In this document: piece by piece, positions 1 to 8,265 of the stretch
How positions within the stretch are numbered: the first letter of the stretch is position 1
Layout: every line of letters begins with the position of its first letter
Assembly: GCF_024199795.1 (NCBI RefSeq)
Contig: NZ_JANADK010000001.1
Location: 8,432,001-8,496,000, forward strand
From: Bradyrhizobium sp. CCGB01
GTDB lineage: Bacteria; Pseudomonadota; Alphaproteobacteria; Rhizobiales; Xanthobacteraceae
Direction of reading: 5' to 3'
DNA length: 64,000 nt
Notes under the pieces: model-generated
Database searches by the model: none
Seen by the model: only the letters and a program-made list of their open reading frames with translations
What the model was told of the DNA's origin: nothing
Position numbers and translations under genes: made by a program

Positions 1-9
1 GGGTTTACC

Positions 10-26
10 GGGCGGACAAGCCGCCC
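10..26. terminator. Short hairpin at the left edge, possible terminator of an upstream gene
   Basis: A GGGCGG stem, five-base loop and CCGCCC stem lie at the left end, about 80 bases before the first gene. No long T-tract follows, so termination is only a guess; the gene it would serve is outside the window. Confidence 0.3.
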
Positions 27-105
27 TATCTATGCTACATCCCGTCCAACACATCGTGCCCTCCGGCGTTTTCCGCGGAGAGGCCTTCCACGGAGACTGT
101 CGACC

Positions 106-333
106 GTGCTGAACAAGTTCGGCCCCTCGGGCCATGGCGAAGCGCAGGTGCAATATCTCGACGGCGATTTCCGCGTGATCTCGCCGGGGACCTTCGTCCG
201 CTGCGCGATCACCGATACGCGGATTCCGCTCGACGAGTTGAAGTACTGGAGCGTGGACCTGCAAGAAGCCTACGCCACGCCCGTCGCCGTGTTGCAGCGG
301 CACTTTCCCGGCGCGCTGAAGCCGCAGCCGTGA
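106..333 (+). CDS. DUF2093 family protein
   Basis: A 75-residue cytosolic protein matching the small DUF2093 family of alphaproteobacteria, recognised from the central run YLDGDFRVISPGTFVRCA (residues 17-34) followed by IPLDELKYWSV and a QEAY motif near residue 54. No signal peptide or membrane segment is visible. The start is a GTG with a GGAG ribosome-binding site about ten bases upstream. The family has no assigned biochemical role. In related genomes I recall it near xseA, but that gene would lie outside this window, so the link cannot be checked here. Confidence 0.85.
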   Translation: MLNKFGPSGHGEAQVQYLDGDFRVISPGTFVRCAITDTRIPLDELKYWSVDLQEAYATPVAVLQRHFPGALKPQP

Positions 334-347
334 TCTTGTAGATCTCG

Positions 348-439
348 CAGGGTGGGCAAAGGCGCAAGGCGCCGTGCCCACCATCTCTCCACGATCGCGA
401 CGAAGACGGTGGGCACGCGTCGCTTTGCCCACCCTACGG
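348..439. repeat. Double-hairpin intergenic repeat, family A copy 1
   Basis: Two hairpins in inverted orientation: GGTGGGCAAAGGCGC...GCCGTGCCCACC on the left and GGTGGGCAC...TTTGCCCACC on the right, about 25 bases apart. The outer ends AGGGTGGGC / GCCCACCCT pair with each other. The same architecture recurs at 847, 8947, 50734 and 51387, the last two flanking a RAYT transposase gene, so this is best read as a REP/BIME-like non-autonomous element. Confidence 0.85.
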
Positions 440-463
440 CACCGAGTTCGCGAGGGCGTTCGG

Positions 464-778
464 CTATTGCTGCTCGGGACCATCCGTGCCTACGCAAGTC
501 TTGATCGCACTCTTCCTGGCTTCGCCGACGACTTTCTGATCGATCGCCTGCTTCAGGCAATCAAGCCGCGCCTGCGCCATGCAGAGCTGCATCTGGTCGC
601 GCTTGTCCTGCCCCTTCAGATTTTGCGTCGTCGCAAGACATGTGACGCGCTTGGTCGCGGGAACTGGCACCGTGCCGGTTGGAGCAGCGGGAGCCGCGAC
701 AGGCGGCGTTTGCGCGAACACCGGCGCAATGATCAGACACACAAGGCTGGCGGCAACGGTCGCAGACGGCAGTTTCAT
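464..778 (-). CDS. PsiF-like small secreted protein
   Basis: A 104-residue protein with a clear Sec signal peptide (basic start, hydrophobic run to about residue 22, cleavage near VFAQ), an Ala/Pro linker, and a Cys-containing helical domain. The pattern TCLATTQNLKGQDKRDQMQLCM followed by a second Cys-x-Lys segment resembles the PsiF repeat found in phosphate-starvation-inducible periplasmic proteins of enterobacteria. The start chosen has GGGAGAG just upstream; a longer in-frame extension lacks a ribosome-binding site. Function is unknown. It lies between two family A repeats and reads toward DUF2093. Confidence 0.75.
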   Translation of the reverse strand: MKLPSATVAASLVCLIIAPVFAQTPPVAAPAAPTGTVPVPATKRVTCLATTQNLKGQDKRDQMQLCMAQARLDCLKQAIDQKVVGEARKSAIKTCVGTDGPEQQ

Positions 779-1353
779 CGAACTCTCCCGATCGACTCGG
801 ATCGATACGGGTCTTGCGATGAATGTCGCCTGAATGGCGGGTGTCGCAGGGTGGGCAAAGGCGCAAAGGGCCCTGCCCACAACATCACCGCGAATTCAGA
901 CAAACATGTCGGCACGCCGCGCTTTGCCACCCTGCCAGAGCTCCGGGATCACCATCTGTTGAACTGCCGCTCGCGCGCCTTGTCGCGATGATCGCTGTTG
1001 CCGGAGCGCTGCGATGATCTGAATGGCAGGCTGCTGCAGCGTTGCATCGAACAGCGCTTGCACTCCGTGGTTAGTCATTTCGCGCTGAGGTTGGATTCTT
1101 CGTCGCGATCCGACGCCCTCAAGTTGTTTGACGAAGTCTTGTTGAAACAGAGCGCTGCTAAACTGAATGTTAGGTCATTAGCCCTGTTTCTTTTTAGCGC
1201 ACAGACGATCAAGTCAACCAAACAGCGATCGAGCTTTGGAATTGGCGCAGTCTGTGAACGGGCTCATATCGAAGAGCCATCAGGCGGGCTACGATCACCT
1301 CGAAAATTCGCGGTGGAAGATCTGTAAATCGAAAGTCAACGATGGGGGTGATC
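779..1353. other. Gene-poor stretch, about 575 bases
   Basis: This holds the upstream region of the PsiF-like gene and family A repeat copy 2 (847-935). The rest (about 940-1350) is lower in G+C than its surroundings, and I find no ORF there with protein-like composition and a ribosome-binding site. A 109-codon reading frame at 998-1327 is discussed among the rejected items. Confidence 0.5.
847..935. repeat. Double-hairpin intergenic repeat, family A copy 2 (degenerate)
   Basis: It starts AGGGTGGGCAAAGGCGC and ends GCTTTGCCACCCTGCC, with inner partners CCCTGCCCAC and GTCGGCACGCC. Several stem positions are mutated or missing compared with copies 1 and 3: the right arm has lost a C of GCCCACC, and the inner GTGGGCAC has become GTCGGCAC. 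It looks like an older, decaying copy. Confidence 0.7.
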
Positions 1354-1539
1354 ATGCCCACCATATTCGACCTGCTCTATCGTGAATATTGCCGCGCCCG
1401 CCTCGCTGAAATGCGGAAACAGCTTCTGATCGCAGCTGAACGCTCCGAAGCTCATGACGCGAATTATCATCCTGCGGATCAGGGTGACGATGAGAGGACG
1501 GACGCACAACGCAAGACCGGTCGCGGCGCGCCGAATTGA
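1354..1539 (+). CDS. Small hypothetical protein
   Basis: A 61-residue hydrophilic protein starting MPTIFDLLYREYCRARLAEM, with an amphipathic helical N-terminus and a charged, probably disordered tail. The chosen ATG has GGGGG six to ten bases upstream; an ATG 12 bases earlier would place that G-run inside the coding sequence. No domain recognised and no function proposed. The Leu/Tyr/Arg-rich first 30 residues look protein-like, but codon evidence over so short a length is weak. Confidence 0.5.
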   Translation: MPTIFDLLYREYCRARLAEMRKQLLIAAERSEAHDANYHPADQGDDERTDAQRKTGRGAPN

Positions 1540-1612
1540 ATCGGCCCCAGGACCGGCGATCTCTCCCGCGTAGCAGTGACCAAGCAATTGGCAAGCAGTT
1601 TGGGAGTCAACA

Positions 1613-1699
1613 ATGAATACACCCGAATGTTATACTTTCATGGTGGCTTGCATGTCGTGCCTGACCATTGCCGGATTGATGGCCGTCGGCGCGTGGTGA
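1613..1699 (+). CDS. Possible 28-residue membrane micropeptide
   Basis: ATG preceded by GGGAG at a good distance opens a 28-codon frame: MNTPECYTFMVACMSCLT followed by IAGLMAVGAW. Residues 8-27 form one hydrophobic segment long enough to span a membrane, with three cysteines in the first 16 residues. It follows the 61-residue ORF by 73 bases on the same strand. Short frames of this kind arise by chance; the ribosome-binding site and amino-acid composition are the only support. Confidence 0.4.
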   Translation: MNTPECYTFMVACMSCLTIAGLMAVGAW

Positions 1700-1926
1700 G
1701 CATGACTGATTGCTGAACCGCGATCGCAGGCCGTATGCCGAGGTCGCTGGCAAACACGTACGGTCAGACCCATAACACCGGATGCAGCCCCCGCCATACC
1801 GCATCGTCCATCAATCGACGCCGGCGGATTTTCGCCTCGCCCCGGTTTGCAGACGTGATGATTGCCGAGGGGTGAGCGTTGCCGCCGCTTGGTCAAACAG
1901 CGGCGGCTTCGCTTTCAATCCGGATG

Positions 1927-2262
1927 TCAGCTTCCGGGTGGGCTATACGACGAGCGCAGCTTCGCCGCGTTCTGGCGAACCTGCTTGATCTCGTCCTGCG
2001 TGAACAACCGAGTCAATTTCACGTTCTGCAGGGTGCCCGCCGTGACGGTCAGGCCGGAAATGGCCGGAGCCGCACTCGGATCAGGCACGTCGAAAATCAC
2101 TAAAACGCCCGGGCCGTCGGCCGCGACGCTATACATCGAAATCAGTTTTCCGCCGGCCGCCTCGATGAGCTTTCTCGCCGCCTCCTGGCGATCGGTCGTG
2201 GGATTCTCCAAAATGGCATTGAGAGCGCGTGGCGTGTATTGTCCGGCGAGGCAAAAATGCAT
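1927..2262 (-). CDS. GYD domain protein
   Basis: A 111-residue soluble protein that aligns along its length with the GYD domain family: N-terminal MHFCLAGQYTPRALNAILENP, then a helix RQEAARKLIEAAGGKLISMY, a strand-rich middle with GPGVLVIFDVPD, and a C-terminal LTRLFTQDEIKQV helix. The fold predicted for the family is a dimeric alpha/beta ferredoxin-like barrel. No catalytic activity is established. It stands alone, with about 350 bases upstream that contain no gene. Confidence 0.88.
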   Translation of the reverse strand: MHFCLAGQYTPRALNAILENPTTDRQEAARKLIEAAGGKLISMYSVAADGPGVLVIFDVPDPSAAPAISGLTVTAGTLQNVKLTRLFTQDEIKQVRQNAAKLRSSYSPPGS

Positions 2263-2610
2263 GGCATGTCTCCTCTGGGGTTTGACAATGACTCCCCCTG
2301 CCGTTCCGAACTGATCGGTACGGCCGCTGCATCTGCAATGATGAAGGTACTGCCCGCCGTGGGCATAAACGCCGCCGATGATTTCCGGGAGTTCGGCACG
2401 TCCCGGTAACGGCTCTGCTGCAAGGCTACATCAACTGCCGAAGGCGCGGAAGGGAATTCATCAGCCGCGACATGTCGCCCGCTCAATCGTGAGACATCGC
2501 ATGACGCTGGGTGAATTATTTTTCCATCGCATCTTCACGGTGGCATGGATACGCGGCAGGTCTTCGCCTTTGCTCTTCGAGCGATGACGAATTCGCTCTG
2601 CTCTGCGAGA
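2263..2610. other. Intergenic stretch, about 350 bases
   Basis: This separates the start of the GYD gene from the end of lpxK; both read leftward. It should contain the GYD promoter. I see no convincing hairpin, operator or additional coding sequence in it. Confidence 0.4.
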
Positions 2611-3627
2611 TCATCGCCTGACGAATCGTCGCTCGCGCGCCTTGTAGAGTTGATCGCTGATCAACTGCCGCAGCTTTGCCGGATCGTCGAATTCGAGCTC
2701 GACGGCGAACGGCACGATGCCGTCGGGCACGCCGTCGCGGCCGCGCAGGCGCGCAAGATCCTTTTCCGTCGTCACCAGCGTGAGTTGCTCGCGCTGCGCC
2801 TCCGCTGCGAGCGCGGCGATTTCGTTGTCCGTGAACATGTGGTGATCGGCGAACGGGCGCGTGCGCACGGTCTCGATACCGCTGGCACGCAGGGTGCGGA
2901 AGAAGCGTTCGGGATCGCCGATGCCGGCGAAGGCGAAGACGCGCTTGCCGAACAGCTGCGCGAGCGAGGCTGCATCCGGCTGCAAGCGCGCGCGCAGCTC
3001 CGGCTTGTTATGCTTCGCAAGCTCCGCCGCGACATCGTCCGCGGCATGGCCATTTCCGATCAGCACCAGCGCGTCGGTGCGCGCGAGCTGCGCCTTCAGC
3101 GGCGCGCGCAGGGGACCCGCCGGAAAAACCTTGCCGTTGCCGAGGCCGCGCTCGCTGTCGATCACGATCAGGGAGGCGTCCTTGAGCAGGCGCGGGTTCT
3201 GGAAACCGTCGTCCATCAGGATCACGGTGGCGCCCTGCGACTTTGCCAGCGCGACGCCGTCGAGGCGGTCGCGCGCGACCGTAACGGGAACGTCGCGCAC
3301 CATCATCAGCGGCTCGTCGCCGATGTCGGAAGCGGTGTGGCGCATCCGGTCGACCATCACCGGGCCCGTCAGGCGGCCGCCATAGCCGCGGCTGAGCACC
3401 ACCGGCGTCTCGCCGAGCTCGCGCAACAGCTTCGTCAACGCCAGCACGGTCGGCGTCTTGCCGGCGCCGCCGACATGATAGTTGCCGACACAGATCACGG
3501 GGATGCCGGCGTCAAAGCCCTTGCGCAGCATGCGCCGTTCGGTGATCGCGCCATAGAGCAGACCCAACGGCTGTAACGCATGTGACTCGAGGGAACGCGG
3601 CCGGTACCAGAAGGCCGGCTCACGCAT
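2611..3627 (-). CDS. lpxK: Tetraacyldisaccharide 4'-kinase
   Basis: LpxK phosphorylates the 4' position of the tetraacylated lipid A disaccharide at the inner face of the cytoplasmic membrane, giving lipid IVA. The 338-residue length is normal. The Walker A motif GNYHVGGAGKT lies at residues 48-58, SRGYGG at 79-84, the family signature DDGFQNPRL at 139-147, and a D-S-E-R-GLGNGKVFPAGPLR segment near 155-175. An N-terminal hydrophobic helix supports membrane association. The ATG overlaps the stop of waaA (ATGCGTGA), so the two are probably translationally coupled. It is the last gene of a leftward envelope block beginning near 8137. Confidence 0.96.
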   Translation of the reverse strand: MREPAFWYRPRSLESHALQPLGLLYGAITERRMLRKGFDAGIPVICVGNYHVGGAGKTPTVLALTKLLRELGETPVVLSRGYGGRLTGPVMVDRMRHTASDIGDEPLMMVRDVPVTVARDRLDGVALAKSQGATVILMDDGFQNPRLLKDASLIVIDSERGLGNGKVFPAGPLRAPLKAQLARTDALVLIGNGHAADDVAAELAKHNKPELRARLQPDAASLAQLFGKRVFAFAGIGDPERFFRTLRASGIETVRTRPFADHHMFTDNEIAALAAEAQREQLTLVTTEKDLARLRGRDGVPDGIVPFAVELEFDDPAKLRQLISDQLYKARERRFVRR

Positions 3628-4936
3628 TGGCGGCCCCCATCTCGATCCGCAGCTGCAGCAGATAGGGCTCGAGCGCGATCATGGTGCGATCGAGCGCGCC
3701 GCCGAGATCCTCGACCACGCCGCTACCGGCACGCTGCATCTTGTCGCGCATGGCGGGATCGGCCAGCAGCTGGCCGAGCTGCTTGACCAGCGCCTCCTGC
3801 GTCTCGGCCGGGCGCGCGCCGCCGCTGCCGTCGAGCGCCTCGTAGACATCGGCGAAATTGAAGACGTGCGGACCATGGACGATGGCGGCGCCGAGCTTGA
3901 TCGCCTCGATCGGATTCTGGCCGCCATGGCGGATCAGCGATCCGCCCATGAACACGATCGGCGAGAGGCGATAGAACAGGCCGAGTTCGCCCATGGTGTC
4001 GGCGACATAGACGTCGGTCGCGGCCGTCGGCAATTCCTCGCGCGAGCGCAATGCCGGCTTCAGACCCGATGCCGTGATCAAGCCAGCGATCGAGGCGCCG
4101 CGATCCGGATGCCGCGGCACGATCACCGTCAGAAGCTGCGGGAAGAAACCGGCGAGGCTGCGATGCGCCGCGACCAGCATCTCGTCCTCGCCCGGATGGG
4201 TCGAGGCCGCCACGATGATCGGGCGCCCGCGCGTCATCGCCATCAGCCGTTCGAGCTTTGCGGCATCGGCCGGCGGGGCCGGCACGTCGAGCTTGAGGTT
4301 GCCCGTGGTGACGACGTCGCGGCCGCCGAGCGCCGAGAAGCGCTCCGCATCGGTCTTCGACTGCGCGAGGCAGATGTCGAACCGCGACAGCAGCGCCGAA
4401 ATGGTGCCGTACATCCGCCGCCAGCGCGGGAAAGAGCGCGGCGACATCCGCCCGTTGATCAGCACCATCGGCACCCGCCGCGTTGCGCCCGCCAGGATCA
4501 GGTTGGGCCACAAATCGGATTCGATGAACAGCGCCAGCGACGGCTTCCAGTGATCGAGGAAGCGCGCGACATAGCGCGGGGAATCATACGGCACGTATTG
4601 ATGGATGACGTCGGGCGGAAAGCGTTTTGCGACGACGGCGGCCGAGGTGACGGTGCCCGAGGTCAGCAGGATGCGCAGATTGAGATCGCGCAGGCGCCCG
4701 ATCAGCGCGGCCGCGGCGAGCACCTCGCCGACGCTGGCGCCGTGGATCCAGACCAGCGGGCCGTGCGGACGCACGTCCCGGGACAGGCCCCGCCGCTCGC
4801 CGACGCGCGCGGGATCTTCCTTGCCCTGTTTCAGCCGCCGCTTGATCAACGCGGGCGCAAGCGGCACCAGACCCGACGCCAGGCGCCGGTACATCCGCAG
4901 CGTCATTGGCAGCCGATTGGGCAGCGAGTTAGCCAT
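3620..4936 (-). CDS. waaA: 3-deoxy-D-manno-octulosonic acid (Kdo) transferase
   Basis: WaaA (KdtA), a family 30 glycosyltransferase, moves Kdo from CMP-Kdo to lipid IVA. The predicted protein is 438 residues. Near the start are a membrane-anchoring stretch (SGLVPLAPALI) and the motif HGASVGE at 65-71, whose Glu is the catalytic base in the family. The C-terminal Rossmann domain has MGELGLFYRLSPIVFMGGSL and GGQNPIEA. The chosen ATG overlaps the upstream stop (ATGGCTAA); a second ATG 30 bases inside is also possible. Flanked by acyltransferase and lpxK, with overlaps on both sides. Confidence 0.94.
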   Translation of the reverse strand: MANSLPNRLPMTLRMYRRLASGLVPLAPALIKRRLKQGKEDPARVGERRGLSRDVRPHGPLVWIHGASVGEVLAAAALIGRLRDLNLRILLTSGTVTSAAVVAKRFPPDVIHQYVPYDSPRYVARFLDHWKPSLALFIESDLWPNLILAGATRRVPMVLINGRMSPRSFPRWRRMYGTISALLSRFDICLAQSKTDAERFSALGGRDVVTTGNLKLDVPAPPADAAKLERLMAMTRGRPIIVAASTHPGEDEMLVAAHRSLAGFFPQLLTVIVPRHPDRGASIAGLITASGLKPALRSREELPTAATDVYVADTMGELGLFYRLSPIVFMGGSLIRHGGQNPIEAIKLGAAIVHGPHVFNFADVYEALDGSGGARPAETQEALVKQLGQLLADPAMRDKMQRAGSGVVEDLGGALDRTMIALEPYLLQLRIEMGAANA

Positions 4937-5642
4937 CTTGGGGCCCCGGGCGGCCGAGTTGCGCATAGGCGCGGCGGGTCGCCTCGTTCAAGGTCTCTTC
5001 CAGCTCCAGCCGCAGCGCTTCCATGGTGGCGGCGTCGGCATCCGGCGGAACGTGGATTTCCTTGATGCCGACCAATGCGCCCCGCCCGAACGGGAGGTTG
5101 ATGGTGGTGCGGTCCCAGTTCTTGAGCCGGATGAAGCGGCTGGTCGCCATCGCGAAAGGCATGATCGGCCGTCCCGATTCCCGTGCCAGCATGATGATGC
5201 CGAGCCCGGCCACGCGCGAGCGCTTGGGGACATCGGCGGTCAGCGCGACATTACAACCGTCCTCGAGCGTCTGCACCATTTCCCTGAACGCCCCGACCCC
5301 GCCCTTGCGGTGGAAGGCGCCGCCGTGGTCACCGGAACCGCGGATCAGGCCGATGCCGAGCCGCTCGACGGCGATCGCGTTGAACTCGCCGTCGCGATGC
5401 CGCGAGATCAGGACCTTGGCCCGGTAGGAGTCCTTGTTCTTGATGAACGGCGTGAGGAAGTGCTGGCCGTGCCAGAAGGCGAAGATCGCGGGGATCTGCG
5501 GCTCGACGATGTCATAGACGTCGGGCGGATCGAACGTGAATTTGTTGGTCCGCCAGACCAGACGCAGATATTCGGCCGCCAGGACCCCGACGGCACGCTG
5601 AACGAAGCTGCTTCGCAGCGTATTGCGAAGCAGTTTTTTCAA
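4929..5642 (-). CDS. DUF374-type lysophospholipid acyltransferase family protein
   Basis: A 237-residue protein of the LPLAT superfamily, DUF374 branch. Residues 54-61 (FAFWHGQH) hold the histidine corresponding to the HX4D catalytic box, followed by SRHRDGE (80-86) and GSGDHGGAF. The later LTADVPKRSRVAGLGIIMLA segment is typical of the family. The start is TTG and overlaps the stop of the DUF4170 gene by four bases (TTGA). Position directly before waaA and lpxK suggests a role in lipid A or other envelope lipid acylation. It is not a normal LpxL/LpxM, and its substrate cannot be read from sequence. Confidence 0.88.
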   Translation of the reverse strand: MKKLLRNTLRSSFVQRAVGVLAAEYLRLVWRTNKFTFDPPDVYDIVEPQIPAIFAFWHGQHFLTPFIKNKDSYRAKVLISRHRDGEFNAIAVERLGIGLIRGSGDHGGAFHRKGGVGAFREMVQTLEDGCNVALTADVPKRSRVAGLGIIMLARESGRPIMPFAMATSRFIRLKNWDRTTINLPFGRGALVGIKEIHVPPDADAATMEALRLELEETLNEATRRAYAQLGRPGPQDG

Positions 5643-5881
5643 CGCGCCGGTTCTTGATTCGGGTCGAGCAGCCGATGGAGGTGGACGATGAAATAGCGCA
5701 TCTGCGCGTTGTCGACCGTGCTCTGCGCCTTGGCCCGCCAGGCGACGTGTGCGGACGCATAGTTCGGATAGAGGCCGACGATCTCGACGTCGTCGAGGTT
5801 CTTGAAGGTGTTGTGCTCGAGATCGAGCAGTTCGCCACCGATGACGAGATGCAGCAATTGTTGCGGGGCACTATCTGACAT
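5639..5881 (-). CDS. DUF4170 family protein
   Basis: An 80-residue soluble protein. Recognised by HLVIGGELLDLEHNTFKNLDDVEIVGLYPNYASA followed by AWRAKAQSTVDNAQMRYFIVHLHRLLDP, the typical DUF4170 core. The start has AGGAAAG upstream; an ATG 48 bases further up lacks one. Function is unknown, but it is wedged between the CysQ-like phosphatase and the DUF374 acyltransferase and overlaps the latter, so it belongs to the lipid A block by position. Confidence 0.88.
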   Translation of the reverse strand: MSDSAPQQLLHLVIGGELLDLEHNTFKNLDDVEIVGLYPNYASAHVAWRAKAQSTVDNAQMRYFIVHLHRLLDPNQEPAR

Positions 5882-5940
5882 GGGTTCTTTCCTAGCGGGC
5901 TGCCCGGCAAAGCAGTGTTCGAGAAGCACGGCGGACGCAC

Positions 5941-6759
5941 TCAGGGCAAGGGACGGTCTCGAAAATGCGCGACGATGCCCGCATGACGATCGCGACCCGC
6001 TGCCACCAGCACCCCGTGCGTGACTTCCCGGCGGTTATAGAGGATGGGATCTCCGGAGAGGTCGCTCATCCTACCATCCGCTTCCTGCACGATCAAATCG
6101 GCCGCCGCAAGGTCCCAATCATGGCTGTTGCCCCCCGCAAAAGCCGCATCCAGCACGCCGTCGGCGACCCGGCACAGGCGTAGCGCGAGCGAGCCGATTC
6201 GCGGATGCAGCTTGATGTCGCCGCCCGACATGTTGAGCCGCTCGACCATCGGCTTCGGGCCGGCGACGCGGGAGAAGTCCAGCACCGAGCCGGACGTCGC
6301 CCGCACGGCCCTGCCGTTGAGCGTCGTGCCCTGCCCGCGGGCCGCGAAGAAGAACTCGTCGCTGGTGGGCGCGAACACCGCGGCGAGCACCGGCGAGGCC
6401 CCCTCGACCAGCGCGACGCTGACGCACCATTCGTCGTGGCCGTTGAGGAAGTTGCGGGTGCCGTCGATGGGATCGACCACCCAGGTCCGCCGCCGCGACA
6501 GCCGCGTCGCATCGTCGGCGCTCTCCTCCGACAGCCAGCCGTAATCCGGCGCGGTCGAGCGCAGGCGCGCCTCGAGCAAATCGTTGACGGCGATGTCGGC
6601 TTCCGACACCGGCGAGGACGCGCCCTTGGTCCACTTCCGCAATTCGGTACGGAACATCGACTGCGCGAGGCGGCCTGCTTCCCGCACCGTCTCTTGCAGC
6701 AGCGCGGCGTCGCGCGTCAGGATGGTTTCGTCCGTCGAATGCGCGTCAGCGTCCGCCAA
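5941..6759 (-). CDS. Inositol monophosphatase family / 3'(2'),5'-bisphosphate nucleotidase-like phosphatase
   Basis: A 272-residue Mg-dependent, Li-sensitive type phosphatase. Metal-binding motifs are complete: E78-E79, DPIDGT at 96-101, and HDWDLAAADLIVQEAGG-like segment at 213-229 with the Trp-Asp pair (215-216). The family includes inositol-1-phosphatase, CysQ and fructose-1,6-bisphosphatase; specificity cannot be decided from motifs. Its first 14 bases overlap the end of the PmbA gene. Position before DUF4170-acyltransferase-waaA-lpxK is conserved in relatives as I recall, hinting at an envelope role, though CysQ-type recycling of PAP is equally plausible. Confidence 0.9.
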   Translation of the reverse strand: MADADAHSTDETILTRDAALLQETVREAGRLAQSMFRTELRKWTKGASSPVSEADIAVNDLLEARLRSTAPDYGWLSEESADDATRLSRRRTWVVDPIDGTRNFLNGHDEWCVSVALVEGASPVLAAVFAPTSDEFFFAARGQGTTLNGRAVRATSGSVLDFSRVAGPKPMVERLNMSGGDIKLHPRIGSLALRLCRVADGVLDAAFAGGNSHDWDLAAADLIVQEADGRMSDLSGDPILYNRREVTHGVLVAAGRDRHAGIVAHFRDRPLP

Positions 6760-8137
6760 GCGTCAAACCCTCGATGCGCACCGTCGGCGCATTGATGCCG
6801 TAGCGGAACTCCAGATTGTTCGCGGGCTGCATCGACTTGAAGATCTCGAACAGATGGCCCGCGATCGTCACCTCGCTGACCGGATAGGTCAGCTCGCCGT
6901 TCTCGATCCAGAAGCCGGAGGCGCCGCGGCTGTAATCGCCGGTGACGCCGTTGACGCCCGAGCCGATCAGGTCGGTGACGTAAAAACCCTGCTTGATGTC
7001 GGCGATCAGCTCGGCCGGCGTCGGCGTGCCCGGCTCGAGATGCAGATTGTACGGCCCCGGCGAGGGCGAAGACGAGACGCCGCGATGGGCGTGGCCGGTG
7101 GTGGTGAGGCCGAGCTCGCGCGCGGTGGCGCAGTCGAGCAGCCAGGTCGTCAGCACGCCCTCGTCGACCAGCGCGATCTTCTTCACCGCGACGCCTTCGG
7201 CATCGAAGGTCTGCGAGCGCAGGCCGCGCTTGCGCAGGGGATCGTCGATGATGCGGATGTTTTTCGCAAACAGCTGCTGGCCGAGCTTGTCCTTGAGGAA
7301 GCTGGTCTTGCGCGCGATCGAGGCGCCGTTGATGGCGCCGACGACATGGCCGACCAGCGAGCCCGCGACGCGCGGGTCGAATACGACCGGCACCTTGCAG
7401 GTCTCGACCTTGCGCGGATTGGAACGCGCCACGGTGCGCTCGCCGGCGGAACGGCCGACGATTTCCGGCGACAACAGATCGGCGCCGTGCGGCGCCGAGG
7501 TGAAGTCGTAGTCACGCTCCATGCCGGTGCCTTCGCCCGAGATCGCGGTCGCCGAGATGCCCTGGCTGGAACGCAAATAGGAGCCGTGGAAGCCGGTGCT
7601 GGTGACCAGCACCATGCCGCCTATGCCGGCCGAGGCGGAGGCGCCGCCGGATTTGGTGACGCCCTTCACGGCGAGCGCGGCAGCCTCGGCCTCGAGCGCG
7701 CGGCGCTCGAGCTCGCTCGTCGCAGGCACGTCGGGATCGAGCAGATCCAGATCGGGGAAGTCGCGCGCGAGCAGCGCGGGATCGGCGAGGCCAACATATT
7801 TGTCGTCGGGCGCGACGCGCGCCATCGCAACCGCGCGCTCGGCAAGCTTGGTCACGGCATCGCCGCTGACGTCGTTGGTCGAAACCACCGCCTGGCGCTG
7901 GCCGACCAGCACGCGCAGGCCGACATCGTCGCCCTCGGACCGTTCGGATTCCTCGACGCGTCCGTCACGCACCTCGACGCCCTGCGAGATGCCGCGCACA
8001 GCGACCGCATCGGCCGCATCCGCACCGGCGCGCTTGGCCGCCTCGACCAGCCGCTGCGCGAGATCGGACAGCGCGGACTGATCGAACAGGTCGCGATTGG
8101 CTTTGGGCGAAAGCGTCGAGCTTGGTGAAGGGTTCAC
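6746..8137 (-). CDS. pmbA: TldD/PmbA family protein (TldE-like)
   Basis: A 463-residue protein of the TldD/PmbA family. PmbA (TldE) pairs with TldD to form a metalloprotease that matures modified peptides and degrades antitoxins in E. coli. The N-terminal half contains the typical DVGLRVLVGQRQAVVSTNDVSGDAV stretch; the C-terminal half has a family-typical DVFDPRVAGSLVGHVVGAINGASIARKTSFL-like segment and ends with a beta-rich GNNLEF-type region. The HExxxH zinc site of TldD is absent, which marks it as the TldE-type partner. No tldD is in the window. First gene of the leftward envelope block. Confidence 0.92.
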   Translation of the reverse strand: MNPSPSSTLSPKANRDLFDQSALSDLAQRLVEAAKRAGADAADAVAVRGISQGVEVRDGRVEESERSEGDDVGLRVLVGQRQAVVSTNDVSGDAVTKLAERAVAMARVAPDDKYVGLADPALLARDFPDLDLLDPDVPATSELERRALEAEAAALAVKGVTKSGGASASAGIGGMVLVTSTGFHGSYLRSSQGISATAISGEGTGMERDYDFTSAPHGADLLSPEIVGRSAGERTVARSNPRKVETCKVPVVFDPRVAGSLVGHVVGAINGASIARKTSFLKDKLGQQLFAKNIRIIDDPLRKRGLRSQTFDAEGVAVKKIALVDEGVLTTWLLDCATARELGLTTTGHAHRGVSSSPSPGPYNLHLEPGTPTPAELIADIKQGFYVTDLIGSGVNGVTGDYSRGASGFWIENGELTYPVSEVTIAGHLFEIFKSMQPANNLEFRYGINAPTVRIEGLTLGGR

Positions 8138-8265
8138 AAACGAAATCCTGTTGGGACGGGAGGTTTCGGGGCGATAACGGCCCTGAACACCAGATGTGCC
8201 CGATTGGCGCGGACTTCAAGCATTTTCAGCCCGCAAATGGCTCAGATTCGCACCATCAGCGCAAC

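Noticed and set aside
998..1327. A 109-codon frame after the degenerate repeat
   Set aside because: No ribosome-binding site, mixed low-complexity composition and no family resemblance; it looks like chance in non-coding DNA.
6584..8128. A 514-codon plus-strand frame
   Set aside because: Antisense to the CysQ-like and PmbA genes, whose motifs are intact on the minus strand.
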